DNA of 32,856 nt from an uncultured Eubacteriales bacterium (GCA_900545925.1 URAZ01000032.1:1-32856), one strand, 5' to 3'; shown: positions 1 through 7,662, numbered from the stretch's first letter. Notes: generated from the letters alone by a model not told the origin. Numbers and translations: made by a program.

Positions 1-557
1 CTGGACTGATTGATCAACTGGAATATGAAGGCTATACCGCAGAAGAAGCTGAATACGCTGCAAAGAATTGCGGCGCGGATTGGAATGAACAGGCTGTTTT
101 ATCTGCAAAGCAATACTTAAAAACGATGTCCTTTTCAAAAGATGGACTGATTGAACAATTAGAGTATGAAGGCTATTCGCACGAACAGGCTGTTTATGGG
201 GCAGAACAAGCTTATTCCTCGGCTTCAGACACTGCTGCAGCTGCAAATTCTTCAAGTTCTGGATCGGCAACTGTTGGCGAGCAAAACGCGCTACAGTCTG
301 CGCTGCAATACTTGAATAGTATGCCCTTTTCTTACACCGGACTTATAGGACAGCTTGAGTACGAAGGATATTCTGATTCTGAAGCAAAATATGCAGCAGA
401 TAATTGCGGCGCGAATTGGAACGAACAGGCGGTGAAATCTGCTGAGCAGTACCTAGCCACGATGTCTTTCTCTCGTCAAAGCCTAATCGAACAGCTTGAA
501 TATGAAGGCTTCACATACGAACAAGCTTCTTATGCCGCAACAGAAAATGGATATTGA
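1..557 (+). CDS. Ltp-repeat surface lipoprotein, C-terminal part
   Basis: The gene enters from before the window; the reading frame starts at base 3 and ends at TGA 555-557. The visible 184 residues are two copies of a roughly 95-residue repeat of the host cell surface-exposed lipoprotein type (Ltp, PF07553). Each copy has two half-units of the form AxxYLxxMxFSxxGLIxQLEYEGYxxExAxYAA; the first half-unit ends in NCGA(D/N)WNEQAV. The copies are joined by a Ser/Ala/Thr-rich linker near bases 220-285. The N-terminus, where a lipobox or membrane anchor would be, lies outside. In this family the best-studied member is a streptococcal phage lipoprotein that blocks DNA entry of other phages, but most bacterial copies have no known role, so function here is open. 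The gene is clearly more AT-rich than the housekeeping genes that follow. Confidence 0.85.
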   Translation, partial: GLIDQLEYEGYTAEEAEYAAKNCGADWNEQAVLSAKQYLKTMSFSKDGLIEQLEYEGYSHEQAVYGAEQAYSSASDTAAAANSSSSGSATVGEQNALQSALQYLNSMPFSYTGLIGQLEYEGYSDSEAKYAADNCGANWNEQAVKSAEQYLATMSFSRQSLIEQLEYEGFTYEQASYAATENGY

Positions 558-709
558 TACGGATGTCCAAACTTTATGAAGAACAGCGGTTGGGAATGCC
601 AGATCGAAAAATACGCCGACAGGAGAAACGAAAAAAAGCAGAACAGCATAGCTGGTCCTGCGAGGCGTTTCGTCATCGATTTTCTCCAACATCAATCACA
701 TGAAACAAG

Positions 710-741
710 AAGGCAGAGGGTAATATCCCCCTCTGCCTTTT
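710..741. terminator. Terminator between convergent genes
   Basis: AAGGCAGAGGG (710-720) pairs with CCCTCTGCCTT, followed by TTTT on the plus strand. It lies between the end of the Ltp gene and the end of the minus-strand yebC. The minus-strand T tract is broken (TTCTT), so it should work best for the plus strand. Confidence 0.7.
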
Positions 742-760
742 GTGTGTAATTTTCAGTGTC

Positions 761-1501
761 TTATTCTTCCTGATCCCAGTTATGCCAGACGTTCTGCACG
801 TCGTCATCCTCTTCAAACAGGTCGAGCATTTTTTCCATGTTGTCGCGGTCTTCCTGCTTGTCGAGCTTCTGGTAGGTCTGCGGGACCATTTCGATCTGTG
901 CCGAATCGAACTTGTAGCCCTTATCCTCGAGCGCCTTGGCGACGGTGTTGATGTCGTCGGGGTCAGTGTAGACGGTGAAGCAGCCGTCCTCGGGCTGGAA
1001 ATCCGATGCGCCTGCATCGAGTGCATCCATCATGACGGTATCCTCGTCCAGTTCTTCGTCTTCGTTATCGATGACGATGACGCCCTTGCGGTCGAACGAC
1101 CAGCTGACGCAGCCGCTGGTGCCGAGGCTGCCGCCGTATTTGTCAAAATGATGGCGGACGCTGCCCGCAGTGCGGTTGCGGTTGTCGGTCATCGTCTCGA
1201 CGATGACGGCGATGCCGCAGGGACCGTGGCCCTCGTAGGTGATGGTTTCGTAGTTGTCGCCGCTGCCGGACGCCGCCGCTTTTTCCAGCACGCGCTTGAT
1301 GTTGTCGTTCGGCATGTTGGCGGCCTTGGCCTTGGTGATGACGGTTGCAAGGCGGGAGTTATACGCGGGGTCGGCGATGCCGCCACCCTCCTTGACGGCC
1401 ACGATCATTTCCTTGGAAATTTTTGTGAAGGCAGCCGCGCGCTTGGCGTCCTGTGCGCCCTTGGTTTTCTGAATGTTATGCCACTTGGAATGTCCGGACA
1501 T
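761..1501 (-). CDS. yebC: YebC/PmpR family translation/regulatory protein
   Basis: A full-length 246-residue protein starting MSGHSKWHNIQ, the invariant N-terminus of the YebC/PmpR family. The conserved MPNDNIKR and YEGHGPCGIAVIVE segments and an acidic C-terminus are present, and length is typical. The family was first annotated as transcriptional regulators; more recent work links YebC-type proteins to ribosomes stalled at proline stretches. Which role applies here cannot be told from sequence. The start ATG follows AAGGGAAG at suitable spacing. It has its own promoter just beyond the nif3 stop codon, so it can be expressed separately from the upstream trmK-nif3 genes. Confidence 0.95.
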   Translation of the reverse strand: MSGHSKWHNIQKTKGAQDAKRAAAFTKISKEMIVAVKEGGGIADPAYNSRLATVITKAKAANMPNDNIKRVLEKAAASGSGDNYETITYEGHGPCGIAVIVETMTDNRNRTAGSVRHHFDKYGGSLGTSGCVSWSFDRKGVIVIDNEDEELDEDTVMMDALDAGASDFQPEDGCFTVYTDPDDINTVAKALEDKGYKFDSAQIEMVPQTYQKLDKQEDRDNMEKMLDLFEEDDDVQNVWHNWDQEE

Positions 1502-1536
1502 GAGGTGTTCTTCCCTTCGTTACAATATCTCTTGTC

Positions 1537-1566
1537 ATTTTATCACAGATAACGGGCAGAGGTCAA
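1537..1566 (-). promoter_or_regulatory. Predicted sigma-A promoter of yebC
   Basis: On the minus strand, TTGACC (1566-1561) and TAAAAT (1542-1537) are separated by 18 bases. It lies between the nif3 stop and the yebC start, which gives a leader of roughly 30 bases. Confidence 0.55.
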
Positions 1567-1571
1567 CTGTT

Positions 1572-2363
1572 TCATAGAAATTGCGTTTCATCTTTATGCG
1601 CTTTTGCCCGCAGAACGGTCAGGTTCGGCAGCGCTTCGCGCAGAATGCGCTCCAGAACGGCGCAGACGGGGTTTTCTGTCTCAAAATGGCCTGCGTCGAT
1701 GAGATTGAGCCCGCGGTATTTTGCCTCTTCAAAGTGATTATATTTGAGGTCAGCGGTCACGAGCGTATCGCAGCCCGCTGCCAGCACGTCGTCAATCGCG
1801 CCGCCGCAGCTTCCGCCGCCGACAGCCACGCGCCGCACGGGTTTCCCCGCGTCCGCAAACCGGAGTCCGGGGCAGGAGAGTGCCGACTTTACAAACGCGG
1901 CAAATTCGGCAAGACGCTGCTCCCGCACCATGCCGGTGCGGATGAGGCCGTAGGGCCTGCCCTGTGCGTCCGTTCCGACGGGATTCAGAACCGACACATC
2001 CGTCAGGCCCAGTGTTTCAGCCAGTGTGTCGTTCACGCCGCCGGGGCAGACATCGAGATTCGTATGCAGGTTAATCGCGGCGATTTTCGCTTCTGCCAGT
2101 TCCAGAAGGCAGCGGCCCGCATAGCTGTCGTCGTTGATTGCGTTGGGCGCGTCAAAAAACAGCGGGTGGTGCGTCACGATGCACTGTGCGCCGGTTTCCT
2201 TCGCCTCAGCGATCACGTCCGGCATCGGGTCGAGCGCGACAAGGACGGTATCGACCGGCGCGTCGAACCGCCCACAGAGCAGACCGACATTGTCCCAGTC
2301 CATTTTCATGGATGCGGGCGCAAAGGCAAAAAGCGTGTTATAGATCTCACGAACGGTCGTCAT
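1572..2363 (-). CDS. Nif3-like dinuclear metal centre protein (DUF34)
   Basis: A 263-residue member of the NIF3/YqfO/DUF34 family. The metal-binding histidine and acidic motifs are all visible: VTHHPLFF near residue 64, NLHTNLDVCPGGVND near residue 98, and DAGHFETENP near the C-terminus. It is the short form, lacking the PII-like insert found in some Bacillus homologues of about 370 residues. The biochemical role of the family is not settled; GTP cyclohydrolase-like activity has been proposed from structural similarity. Its ATG lies inside the trmK 3' end (17-base overlap), so the two are translationally coupled. The trmK-nif3 pairing is very common in Firmicutes and supports both assignments. 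Confidence 0.92.
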   Translation of the reverse strand: MTTVREIYNTLFAFAPASMKMDWDNVGLLCGRFDAPVDTVLVALDPMPDVIAEAKETGAQCIVTHHPLFFDAPNAINDDSYAGRCLLELAEAKIAAINLHTNLDVCPGGVNDTLAETLGLTDVSVLNPVGTDAQGRPYGLIRTGMVREQRLAEFAAFVKSALSCPGLRFADAGKPVRRVAVGGGSCGGAIDDVLAAGCDTLVTADLKYNHFEEAKYRGLNLIDAGHFETENPVCAVLERILREALPNLTVLRAKAHKDETQFL

Positions 2364-3045
2364 GGTGCTTCCTCATTTCTCTGATTTCCGCAAGCGCGGT
2401 TTCATAGTAGCAGAGTTTTTCCGGCTCATCGGCCTTTTGCAGCCCCTGTACTGTGCCGGCAAGAGCCGCCTCGATCCGGGCCAGATACGGGCCCAGCAGC
2501 GGCCCGCCCTCCCGCAGAAGCTGCGGCGAGGCGTATTGCTGTCCCGGCGAAAGCGGGGGCATGCTCCCCTTTTTTGCGCGCAGGACGGTATAGAAAAAGT
2601 GGCCGTCCTTTGCAAGCGCTTCGCGTTCAATCGCAAAGCCGTGTTCCGCCAGATACTGCCGCAGCGCCTGCCCGGCGCTCTGCGGTTGCAAAATGAGCGT
2701 ATAGCGCGCATCGCAGACCCACGGCGCGGCCTCCAAAATGCGCACCATCAGATCGCCGCCCATTCCGGCCATGATAATCGTATCCGCTGCGCCCGGCGGG
2801 ATACTTTGCAGGCCGTCGGACAGGAAAAACTGCATGTTTTCGGACACGCCGAAGCGCGCGGCGTTTTCGCGGGCCTTCTGCAGCGGCTGCTCGCGCAGGT
2901 CTGCTGCCGTGACGAACGGGCAGATACCCTCGCGCAGCAGGTACACGGCCAGATATCCATGATCCGTGCCGATATCGGCGGCGCGGGTCCCGCGCGGGAC
3001 AAATTCGGCGCACAGCAGCAGCCGGTTGGAGATCGGAACCTTCAT
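2347..3045 (-). CDS. trmK: tRNA (adenine(22)-N(1))-methyltransferase
   Basis: A 232-residue class I SAM-dependent methyltransferase of the TrmK family, which methylates N1 of A22 in the D-loop/D-arm region of tRNAs. Motif I ADIGTDHGYL lies at about residue 22, and the family signature MAGMGG, followed by DLMVRILE, is at about residue 95. The open frame continues upstream, but the ATG at 3045 is chosen because family members begin just before a SNRLLLCAEFVP-like segment. No clear Shine-Dalgarno sequence precedes it. A terminator-like hairpin lies only 11 bases upstream, between it and the DUF1858 gene, so expression may depend on read-through. It overlaps nif3 downstream. Confidence 0.93.
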   Translation of the reverse strand: MKVPISNRLLLCAEFVPRGTRAADIGTDHGYLAVYLLREGICPFVTAADLREQPLQKARENAARFGVSENMQFFLSDGLQSIPPGAADTIIMAGMGGDLMVRILEAAPWVCDARYTLILQPQSAGQALRQYLAEHGFAIEREALAKDGHFFYTVLRAKKGSMPPLSPGQQYASPQLLREGGPLLGPYLARIEAALAGTVQGLQKADEPEKLCYYETALAEIREMRKHHDDRS

Positions 3046-3055
3046 CGTTTCACGC

Positions 3056-3083
3056 AAAAGGGCGGCCGGCGGGCCGCCCTTTC
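3056..3083 (-). terminator. Intrinsic terminator/attenuator between DUF1858 gene and trmK
   Basis: Read on the minus strand, AAAGGGCGGCC and GGCCGCCCTTT form a long GC-rich stem with a four-base loop, followed by TTTTG. It sits directly after the DUF1858 stop and just before the trmK start. Confidence 0.75.
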
Positions 3084-3094
3084 CTTTCGGTTTG

Positions 3095-3322
3095 TTACTT
3101 GGCCTTCTCGGCTTCCTCAGAAGCCTCGATGAAGCGGTTGACCTGCGCCAGGAACGCGTCGGCGTCAACGCCATGCACCATGCAGGCTTCTTCGACGGTC
3201 TCGCCGCGGGAAGACGGGCAGCCCAGGCAGTGCATGCCGATGGCCATGAACAGCGGAGCAGTCTCGGGTGCGATATCCAGAACATCGCCGATGATGGTAG
3301 TCTTTTCGATCTTTGCAGCCAT
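3095..3322 (-). CDS. DUF1858 redox-disulfide domain protein
   Basis: A 75-residue protein that consists of a single DUF1858 / hybrid-cluster-protein-associated redox disulfide domain. The hallmark is MHCLGCPSSRGETVEEAC near residues 30-47, with a CxxC pair and a third cysteine. Such proteins are common in anaerobes and are thought to take part in redox or metal chemistry; no substrate is known. The start has a strong AGGAGG eight bases upstream. It is the first gene after a well-formed promoter and is followed by a terminator hairpin, so it is probably made in excess of the trmK-nif3 genes downstream. Confidence 0.9.
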   Translation of the reverse strand: MAAKIEKTTIIGDVLDIAPETAPLFMAIGMHCLGCPSSRGETVEEACMVHGVDADAFLAQVNRFIEASEEAEKAK

Positions 3323-3355
3323 AAAAATGACCTCCTGTGTATATTTTATAGTCGT

Positions 3356-3384
3356 ATTATACCCAACTGTCCTACAGTTTGCAA
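3356..3384 (-). promoter_or_regulatory. Promoter of DUF1858-trmK-nif3 with internal palindrome
   Basis: On the minus strand, TTGCAA (3384-3379) and TATAAT (3361-3356) are exactly 17 bases apart. Within the spacer lies the palindrome AACTGTCCTACAGTT (3365-3379 on the plus strand), two 6-base arms around three bases, placed where a bound protein would block RNA polymerase. Confidence 0.75.
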
Positions 3385-3394
3385 CAGAAATTAT

Positions 3395-3979
3395 CTACAG
3401 CGATACGGCCAGCTGCGCGGCCTCCTGCATGGCGCGGCAAAGCGAAGCCTCTGCGTCAAAGCCCGCGACGTTCATGCCGTCGGCAGCGATGCAGGTATAC
3501 TTGCCGATGCCGAAGAACGTGTGCAGCGCGTCCAGATAGCGGCTGCCCATCTCCATGGTGTCGCCGGTGTAAAAGCCGCCGCGCGTGGTAAGGAAGACCA
3601 GATGCGAAGCCCGGCAGAGGCCTTTGAGCCCTTCCTCCGTAGAACCAAACGTGATCCCATCGACGGACACCTGTTCAATATAGACCTTCAAAAGCGCCGG
3701 GAAGGACAGATCCCAGAACGGCGCGGCGATCACGATCAAATCGGCCTGCGCAAACTGGTGTGCATACCGGAAGCGCGGATGATCGCGCCGGTTTTCTTCC
3801 AGCAATGCCTCGCGCTGGTCAAAATAGCTGTCCTTGAAGTAGGAAAGATCTTCTGCCATCAAATCCAGCCGCGTCACGGCGCAGTCTGACGGCAGTGCGG
3901 ACAAAAACGCCTTGGCCAGCTTTCGGGTGTTGGACGCCTCGCGGCGGATACAGCAATCGACAAACAGAACGTTTTTCAT
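3395..3979 (-). CDS. NAD(P)H-dependent flavin oxidoreductase (flavodoxin-like fold)
   Basis: A 194-residue protein with the flavodoxin-like fold of the AzoR/NQO1 group of FMN-dependent NAD(P)H oxidoreductases. It starts MKNVLFVDCCIR, where the first beta strand leads to the phosphate-binding loop, and carries the typical ADLIVIAAPFWDLSFPALLKVYIEQV block near residues 79-104. A TTRGG segment near residue 130 fits the second FMN-contacting loop. Members reduce quinones or azo compounds in the cytosol; the natural substrate is not predictable. The start codon overlaps the stop of the nucleoside phosphorylase gene by four bases, so it is the last gene of the ddl operon. Confidence 0.88.
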   Translation of the reverse strand: MKNVLFVDCCIRREASNTRKLAKAFLSALPSDCAVTRLDLMAEDLSYFKDSYFDQREALLEENRRDHPRFRYAHQFAQADLIVIAAPFWDLSFPALLKVYIEQVSVDGITFGSTEEGLKGLCRASHLVFLTTRGGFYTGDTMEMGSRYLDALHTFFGIGKYTCIAADGMNVAGFDAEASLCRAMQEAAQLAVSL

Positions 3980-4719
3980 TGTGTACGCTCCTGTTCCAGA
4001 CGGTAAAAGGCTTCAAGCACGGTCAGAATCTCATTGCGCTCGCCGATGGCAGTCAAGCTTTCGCCGTTTACATAGCCGCCGATGGCATCTGCCGTATCCT
4101 CGCCGTAAACAACGACATTATTGAGAATGGAAGCCGTCTTCATCCCGCGCAGACGGCCGATGGTAAACAGCGCGGCGGACTCCATATCCGCGCCCAGCGC
4201 GCCCTTGCGCGACCAATAGGCACTCTCCGCGTCGTTTTCCTCGTGATAAAAACTCTCGTGGCTGTGGATGATGCCGACATGATACGGGCAGCCGATCGCC
4301 TTTGCGGCGTCCACGCACAAGCCAAGCAGCTGATAATCGGCGACCGCCGGGTATTCCGGATGGACATAGGCCTTTGAAGCCCCATCGTCGCGGATCGCAC
4401 CGCAGCCAAGAATCAGATCGCCCAGCGCAATGCCTTTTTGCAAGGCCCCGCAGGAGCCGATGCGGATGGCGGCCTCCACGCCGATGTTGTGCAGCTCCTC
4501 CACGCAGATTCCGGCGGACGAGCCGCCAATGCCCGTGGAAACGGCCAGCACGGGCACGCCCTTATAAGTGCCGGTCAGGCTGCGGAATTCGCGGTTGTAC
4601 GCGAGTTCCCGCACGGATTCCAGCTGCGCGGCCACGCGGTCAAGCCGGGCAGGGTCGCCGGGCAGAATGGCGTACCGGACGCCCAGCGTTTCATCCAGAC
4701 AAATATGCGGCTGTTTCAT
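3976..4719 (-). CDS. Uridine/purine nucleoside phosphorylase family protein
   Basis: A 247-residue member of the PNP/Udp superfamily (nucleoside + phosphate to base + ribose-1-phosphate). GDPARLDR near residue 21 and RIGSCGAL near residue 87 are phosphate-site motifs. STGIGGSSAGICVEEL matches the family signature around residues 61-76 except for GSS in place of the usual GPS-type turn. The ribose-site segment reads GADMESAALF. Length is typical of uridine phosphorylases, but sequence does not separate uridine from purine specificity with certainty. AAAGGAGC precedes the ATG. It overlaps the flavin oxidoreductase gene and follows DUF1934 by 14 bases. Confidence 0.88.
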   Translation of the reverse strand: MKQPHICLDETLGVRYAILPGDPARLDRVAAQLESVRELAYNREFRSLTGTYKGVPVLAVSTGIGGSSAGICVEELHNIGVEAAIRIGSCGALQKGIALGDLILGCGAIRDDGASKAYVHPEYPAVADYQLLGLCVDAAKAIGCPYHVGIIHSHESFYHEENDAESAYWSRKGALGADMESAALFTIGRLRGMKTASILNNVVVYGEDTADAIGGYVNGESLTAIGERNEILTVLEAFYRLEQERTQ

Positions 4720-4733
4720 CTGTGCTCGCTCCT

Positions 4734-5159
4734 TTATATCGTCTGTATTTCAATATGATAGCGGTTCCGGCTGCAAAGCGCATGCTCGACCTCCACGCGG
4801 TAGTCCAGATCGAGAACGCCCCCGTGTTCGTTGAGCAGAACGGTCATATCCTCCGTCACGACGCTGATCATCATCGCGCCGAAGCCGACGTCGTATAGAG
4901 AGTCATGCGCCTGCCGGCGGTCGAAGACCATTTCGGCGTTGACCTTTCCGCTGCGCCGCAGCGTGACGGTCTTCCCGTCCTCGATTTGAAAGGAGGTCAC
5001 AACGCCCTCCAGTCCGGTCATTTCCGACTCGACGTAGGATAAAAGCGCAAACCCGGGCTCATAGCAGTATGAGCCGTCTGTCACCAGTTTGAGTGTCTGC
5101 GGCTCGGCGTCCTCCATGGACTGCGTGCCGGTGATGGAAATTCTTGCGGCCTGTACCAT
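4734..5159 (-). CDS. DUF1934 (YwiB-like beta-barrel) protein
   Basis: A 141-residue protein of the DUF1934/YwiB family, predicted to fold as a small calycin-like beta barrel. Recognisable features are the alternating beta pattern, YVESEMTGLEGVVTSF near residue 43 and LDLDYRVEVEH near the C-terminus. The function of the family is unknown. The start overlaps the ddl stop as TGATG, so it is coupled to ddl; a GTG one codon upstream (5162) is an alternative start. DUF1934 genes often lie near cell-wall or arginyl-tRNA synthetase genes in Firmicutes, but this does not define a role. Confidence 0.87.
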   Translation of the reverse strand: MVQAARISITGTQSMEDAEPQTLKLVTDGSYCYEPGFALLSYVESEMTGLEGVVTSFQIEDGKTVTLRRSGKVNAEMVFDRRQAHDSLYDVGFGAMMISVVTEDMTVLLNEHGGVLDLDYRVEVEHALCSRNRYHIEIQTI

Positions 5160-6220
5160 CACGCCTCCAGCGCAAGCGCGATCAGATCGTCCAGAAGGTC
5201 ACTATAGGGGATGCCGCTGGCCTCGAACAGCTTGGGGTACATGGAGATGGATGTGAAGCCCGGGATGGTGTTGATCTCGTTGAAGACGACTTCACCGTCG
5301 GATTTTACAAAGAAGTCAACGCGGGACATGCCGCGGCAGCCCATGGCCTTGTAGACGCGCACGGCAAGTTCACGCACCTGCTCGGTGGTCTGCTCGGAAA
5401 TGCGGGCCGGGATGTACAGGTGGGCGCAGTCGGAGATATATTTTGCGTCATAGTCGTAAAATTCCGCGCCGGAGTCAATTTCGCCGCAGATGGAGGCGAA
5501 CGGATTGTCGTTGCCGAGTACGGCAACTTCGACCTCCTGCCCGCTGATGAATTCCTCGACCAGCACCTTGCGGTCGTATTTCAGCGCCGCTTCGATCGCC
5601 GCCTCCAGCGCGGCGCGGTCCTTCGCCTTTGCGACGCCGACGGATGAGCCGGTCCCGGCGGGCTTGACGAAGACCGGGTAGGCGAAACGTGCCTCGACGG
5701 TGTTCAGCGCGTTCTCACGGCTGCGCGCGAAGCCCTCGCGCGTGACAAGCTGCCATGCTGCCTGCCGGACGCCTGCGGCGTCGGCGATCAGCTTTGTGAT
5801 GGTCTTATCCATACAGGCGGCGGAGGCCGCGACGTGCGGACCGACATAGGGAATGCCCGCGATCTGGAGCAGGCCCTGAATCGCGCCGTCCTCGCAGTTT
5901 TCGCCGTGCATCACGGGGAAGACCACGTCGATGCGCTCACGCACAACGCAGTCGTTTTCAAAGCTTAAAAGCCCCTGTCCGCGCACGGGGGAAAGCGCTG
6001 CGCGGCGGTTATCCTCGCAGTTCTGCCACGTTCCGGCGGGCAGCATGCCGTAATCCTTGCCGCCGAACAGGATCCAGTCGCCATCCTTCGTGATGCCGAC
6101 CGGGAAAATATGATATTTATCTTTGTCCAAGCGGTTCAGCACAGATTCTGCTGACCGCAGCGAGACTTCATGCTCCGACGAAACGCCGCCGAACAGCACA
6201 CAAACGCTCAGTTTTTTCAA
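5159..6220 (-). CDS. ddl: D-alanine--D-alanine ligase
   Basis: A 353-residue ATP-grasp ligase that joins two D-alanines for the peptidoglycan precursor. The N-terminus reads KKLSVCVLFGGVSSEHEVS, the classical Ddl start; HGENCEDGAIQGLL, the VEEFISGQEVEV ATP-grasp block and EINTIPGFT near the C-terminus are all present. The omega-loop region has FYDYDAKY, as in D-Ala-D-Ala rather than D-Ala-D-Lac ligases, so no vancomycin-resistance-type specificity is suggested. The start is a TTG at 6220, chosen because GAGGAG lies seven bases upstream and the family N-terminus begins there; the open frame extends further upstream without a good start. It leads the operon with DUF1934, the nucleoside phosphorylase and the flavin oxidoreductase. 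Confidence 0.95.
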   Translation of the reverse strand: MKKLSVCVLFGGVSSEHEVSLRSAESVLNRLDKDKYHIFPVGITKDGDWILFGGKDYGMLPAGTWQNCEDNRRAALSPVRGQGLLSFENDCVVRERIDVVFPVMHGENCEDGAIQGLLQIAGIPYVGPHVAASAACMDKTITKLIADAAGVRQAAWQLVTREGFARSRENALNTVEARFAYPVFVKPAGTGSSVGVAKAKDRAALEAAIEAALKYDRKVLVEEFISGQEVEVAVLGNDNPFASICGEIDSGAEFYDYDAKYISDCAHLYIPARISEQTTEQVRELAVRVYKAMGCRGMSRVDFFVKSDGEVVFNEINTIPGFTSISMYPKLFEASGIPYSDLLDDLIALALEA

Positions 6221-6271
6221 AACAGGCTCCTCTTTTCCGCCGCCGCAGATCAAAAAGCGGTCAGCATACAT

Positions 6272-6300
6272 ATCATATGCGAAACTGCCCCAGAACACAA
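6272..6300 (-). promoter_or_regulatory. Predicted promoter of the ddl operon
   Basis: On the minus strand, TTGTGT (6300-6295) and TATGAT (6277-6272) are separated by 17 bases, about 50 bases upstream of the TTG start of ddl. Confidence 0.55.
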
Positions 6301-6341
6301 GCATCTTTTTCCGAAATCCGGTGATTTTGCCTATGCTGCCT

Positions 6342-6370
6342 TTGACTTCTCTGCGCAGGACGGATAAAAT
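6342..6370 (+). promoter_or_regulatory. Predicted promoter of the lacI-type remnant
   Basis: TTGACT (6342-6347) and TAAAAT (6365-6370) are 17 bases apart. The start codon at 6395 follows a GGGGGAG ribosome binding site. The promoter looks intact even though the gene it serves is truncated. Confidence 0.65.
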
Positions 6371-6394
6371 AACAGCAGAAACGGGGGAGATCAC

Positions 6395-7123
6395 ATGCAG
6401 GAGCGAGTACGGATCTGTGACATTGCAGAGGAATTGGGCCTGAGCACGGCGACCGTTTCCAACGTGATTCACGGAAAAACAAATAAAGTCTCAGACGAGA
6501 CGGTTCAGCGCGTGACGGCGCTGCTCGAAAAGCGGCAGTATATTCCCAGCATGGCGGGCATTCTGCTGGCCCAGAACAGTTCCGGGATCATCGGCGTGTT
6601 CGTCAACGATCATCCGAAGTACGCGGGACATACGCTGCGCGACGGCTTTATCGCAGCCTCGCTGGATGCGCTCTCCACGGAAATAGAGGCTGGCGGGCAG
6701 TTTATGATGGTGAAAAAGGCCCAGTGCGCCGGGGAGGTCGTCCGGTTCGCGTCCATGTGGAACATGGATGGAATCGTCATGATCGGCTTCTGTGAGCAGG
6801 ATTATATGGACCTGCGCAGGCACATCCGAATTCCCATTGCAGTCTACGACGGCCTTTGCGGGCAGTTGGAACGGATGCTGAATCTCTCCATTGACAATTA
6901 TGGCGGCGGCTATCTGGTCGGCTGCCACTTTCGTGAGTTGGGACACCGGGAACTGCTGTGCGTCTCGGATAATGAGACGGGCATTGACCGGGCGCGCATT
7001 GAGGGCTTCCGCCATGGCGCTGCGCCCGGAGCGGCCCAGCTGCTGCTCGTACCCATGCAGAAAGAGGAACGCTGGGCGTATTACCGGCAGCAGCTGGAGC
7101 GGCTGCGGCGGCGAAGACTATGA
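6395..7123 (+). pseudogene. LacI-family regulator, C-terminally truncated
   Basis: The first ~238 codons encode a LacI/GalR-type regulator. The N-terminal HTH reads VRICDIAEELGLSTATVSNVIHG, with the hinge and a periplasmic-binding-like sensor domain following (GIIGVFVND, then DGIVMIGF and GGGYLVGCHFRELGHREL). Family members are 330-350 residues, so about 100 residues of the sensor domain are missing. The reading frame runs into MATE-transporter DNA near 7103-7110 and stops at 7123 in a run of arginines. The DNA-binding and hinge regions are intact, so a stable truncated repressor is conceivable, but loss of function is more likely. A deletion that removed the 3' end of this gene and the 5' end of the neighbour explains the structure. 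Confidence 0.85.
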
Positions 7124-7544
7124 CGAGGCTTACCATGCGGCGAAGCGTTTGATGGTCTACGGCGCTGTTGGAGCCGCCGTGCTCTGCACCGTGGTGCTCC
7201 TGACGAGCGGGACGTATGTGGAGATCTACCGGGTCAGCCCTACCGTCAAGCTGATGACGCGGCAGATTCTCTCTGTCTATGCGATGGCTGCGCCGTTCAA
7301 GGTGCTCAATATGATTCTCGGCGGCGGCATTCTCCGCAGCGGCGGGCGGACAGCCTATGTCATGGGTATCGATATGCTCGGCACATGGGCCTTCGGCGTC
7401 CCGCTGGGCCTTCTGGGCGCGTTTGTCTGGAGACTGCCCATCGCGTACGTCTATCTGCTCCTGTCGCTGGAGGAATGCGTCCGCTTCGCAATCTCCATGG
7501 CGGTCTTCCGCCGCAAACGCTGGATGAGACGGCTGGACGGGTGA
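7110..7544 (+). pseudogene. MATE efflux transporter, C-terminal fragment
   Basis: 144 codons in a different frame from the lacI remnant, starting GEDYDEAYHAAKRL. They match the last third of a MATE-family multidrug/sodium antiporter: YRVSPTVKLMTRQILSVYA, PFKVLNMILGGGILRSGG, and a final helix pair ending in basic residues. Intact MATE proteins are about 450 residues with twelve membrane helices; only about four remain here. There is no start codon or ribosome binding site at the new 5' end. The regulator-transporter order suggests the lost lacI-type gene once sat directly upstream of this transporter. Confidence 0.85.
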
Positions 7545-7585
7545 TTCACGCCGGCTTCATCGCAGCAGAAAACGGACGCAGTCGA

Positions 7586-7614
7586 TAGGGGCAGACAGCG
7601 TCGTCCGCTCCTAC
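7586..7614. repeat. Imperfect GTAGGGGC-type palindrome
   Basis: TAGGGGCAGAC and GTCCGCTCCTA form an imperfect hairpin (9 of 11 positions pair). It is a short diverged member of the palindrome family also seen at 11162, 14926 and 26979. It lies between the MATE remnant and the end of the XRE gene. Confidence 0.5.
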
Positions 7615-7662
7615 CAAGGTTATACATATATCGCCGTGCCTCGCAAAATTCAGGGCAATGCG

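Noticed and set aside
1..557. CRISPR-like repetition at the left edge
   Set aside because: The repeats are protein-coding Ltp modules of about 285 bases with diverged copies, not short identical repeats with spacers. No CRISPR array was seen anywhere in the window.
563..703. A 46-codon frame starting MSKLYEEQRLG after the Ltp gene
   Set aside because: No ribosome binding site, no recognisable family and its end runs into the terminator region; probably chance or a worn fragment.
740..1552. Long open frames opposite yebC, nif3, trmK and other minus-strand genes
   Set aside because: They are antisense shadows of GC-rich genes, without start signals or family similarity.
3046..3285. An 80-codon N-terminal extension of trmK
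   Set aside because: The extension is the out-of-frame reading of the DUF1858 gene and the hairpin; family members begin at the ATG at 3045.
5159..6220. Vancomycin-resistance type D-Ala-D-Lac ligase
   Set aside because: The omega-loop FYDYDAKY is that of ordinary D-Ala-D-Ala ligases, and no vanH or vanX genes are adjacent.
6221..6472. An 84-codon N-terminal extension of ddl
   Set aside because: The Ddl fold starts at KKLSVCVLFGG, and a good ribosome binding site precedes the TTG at 6220.
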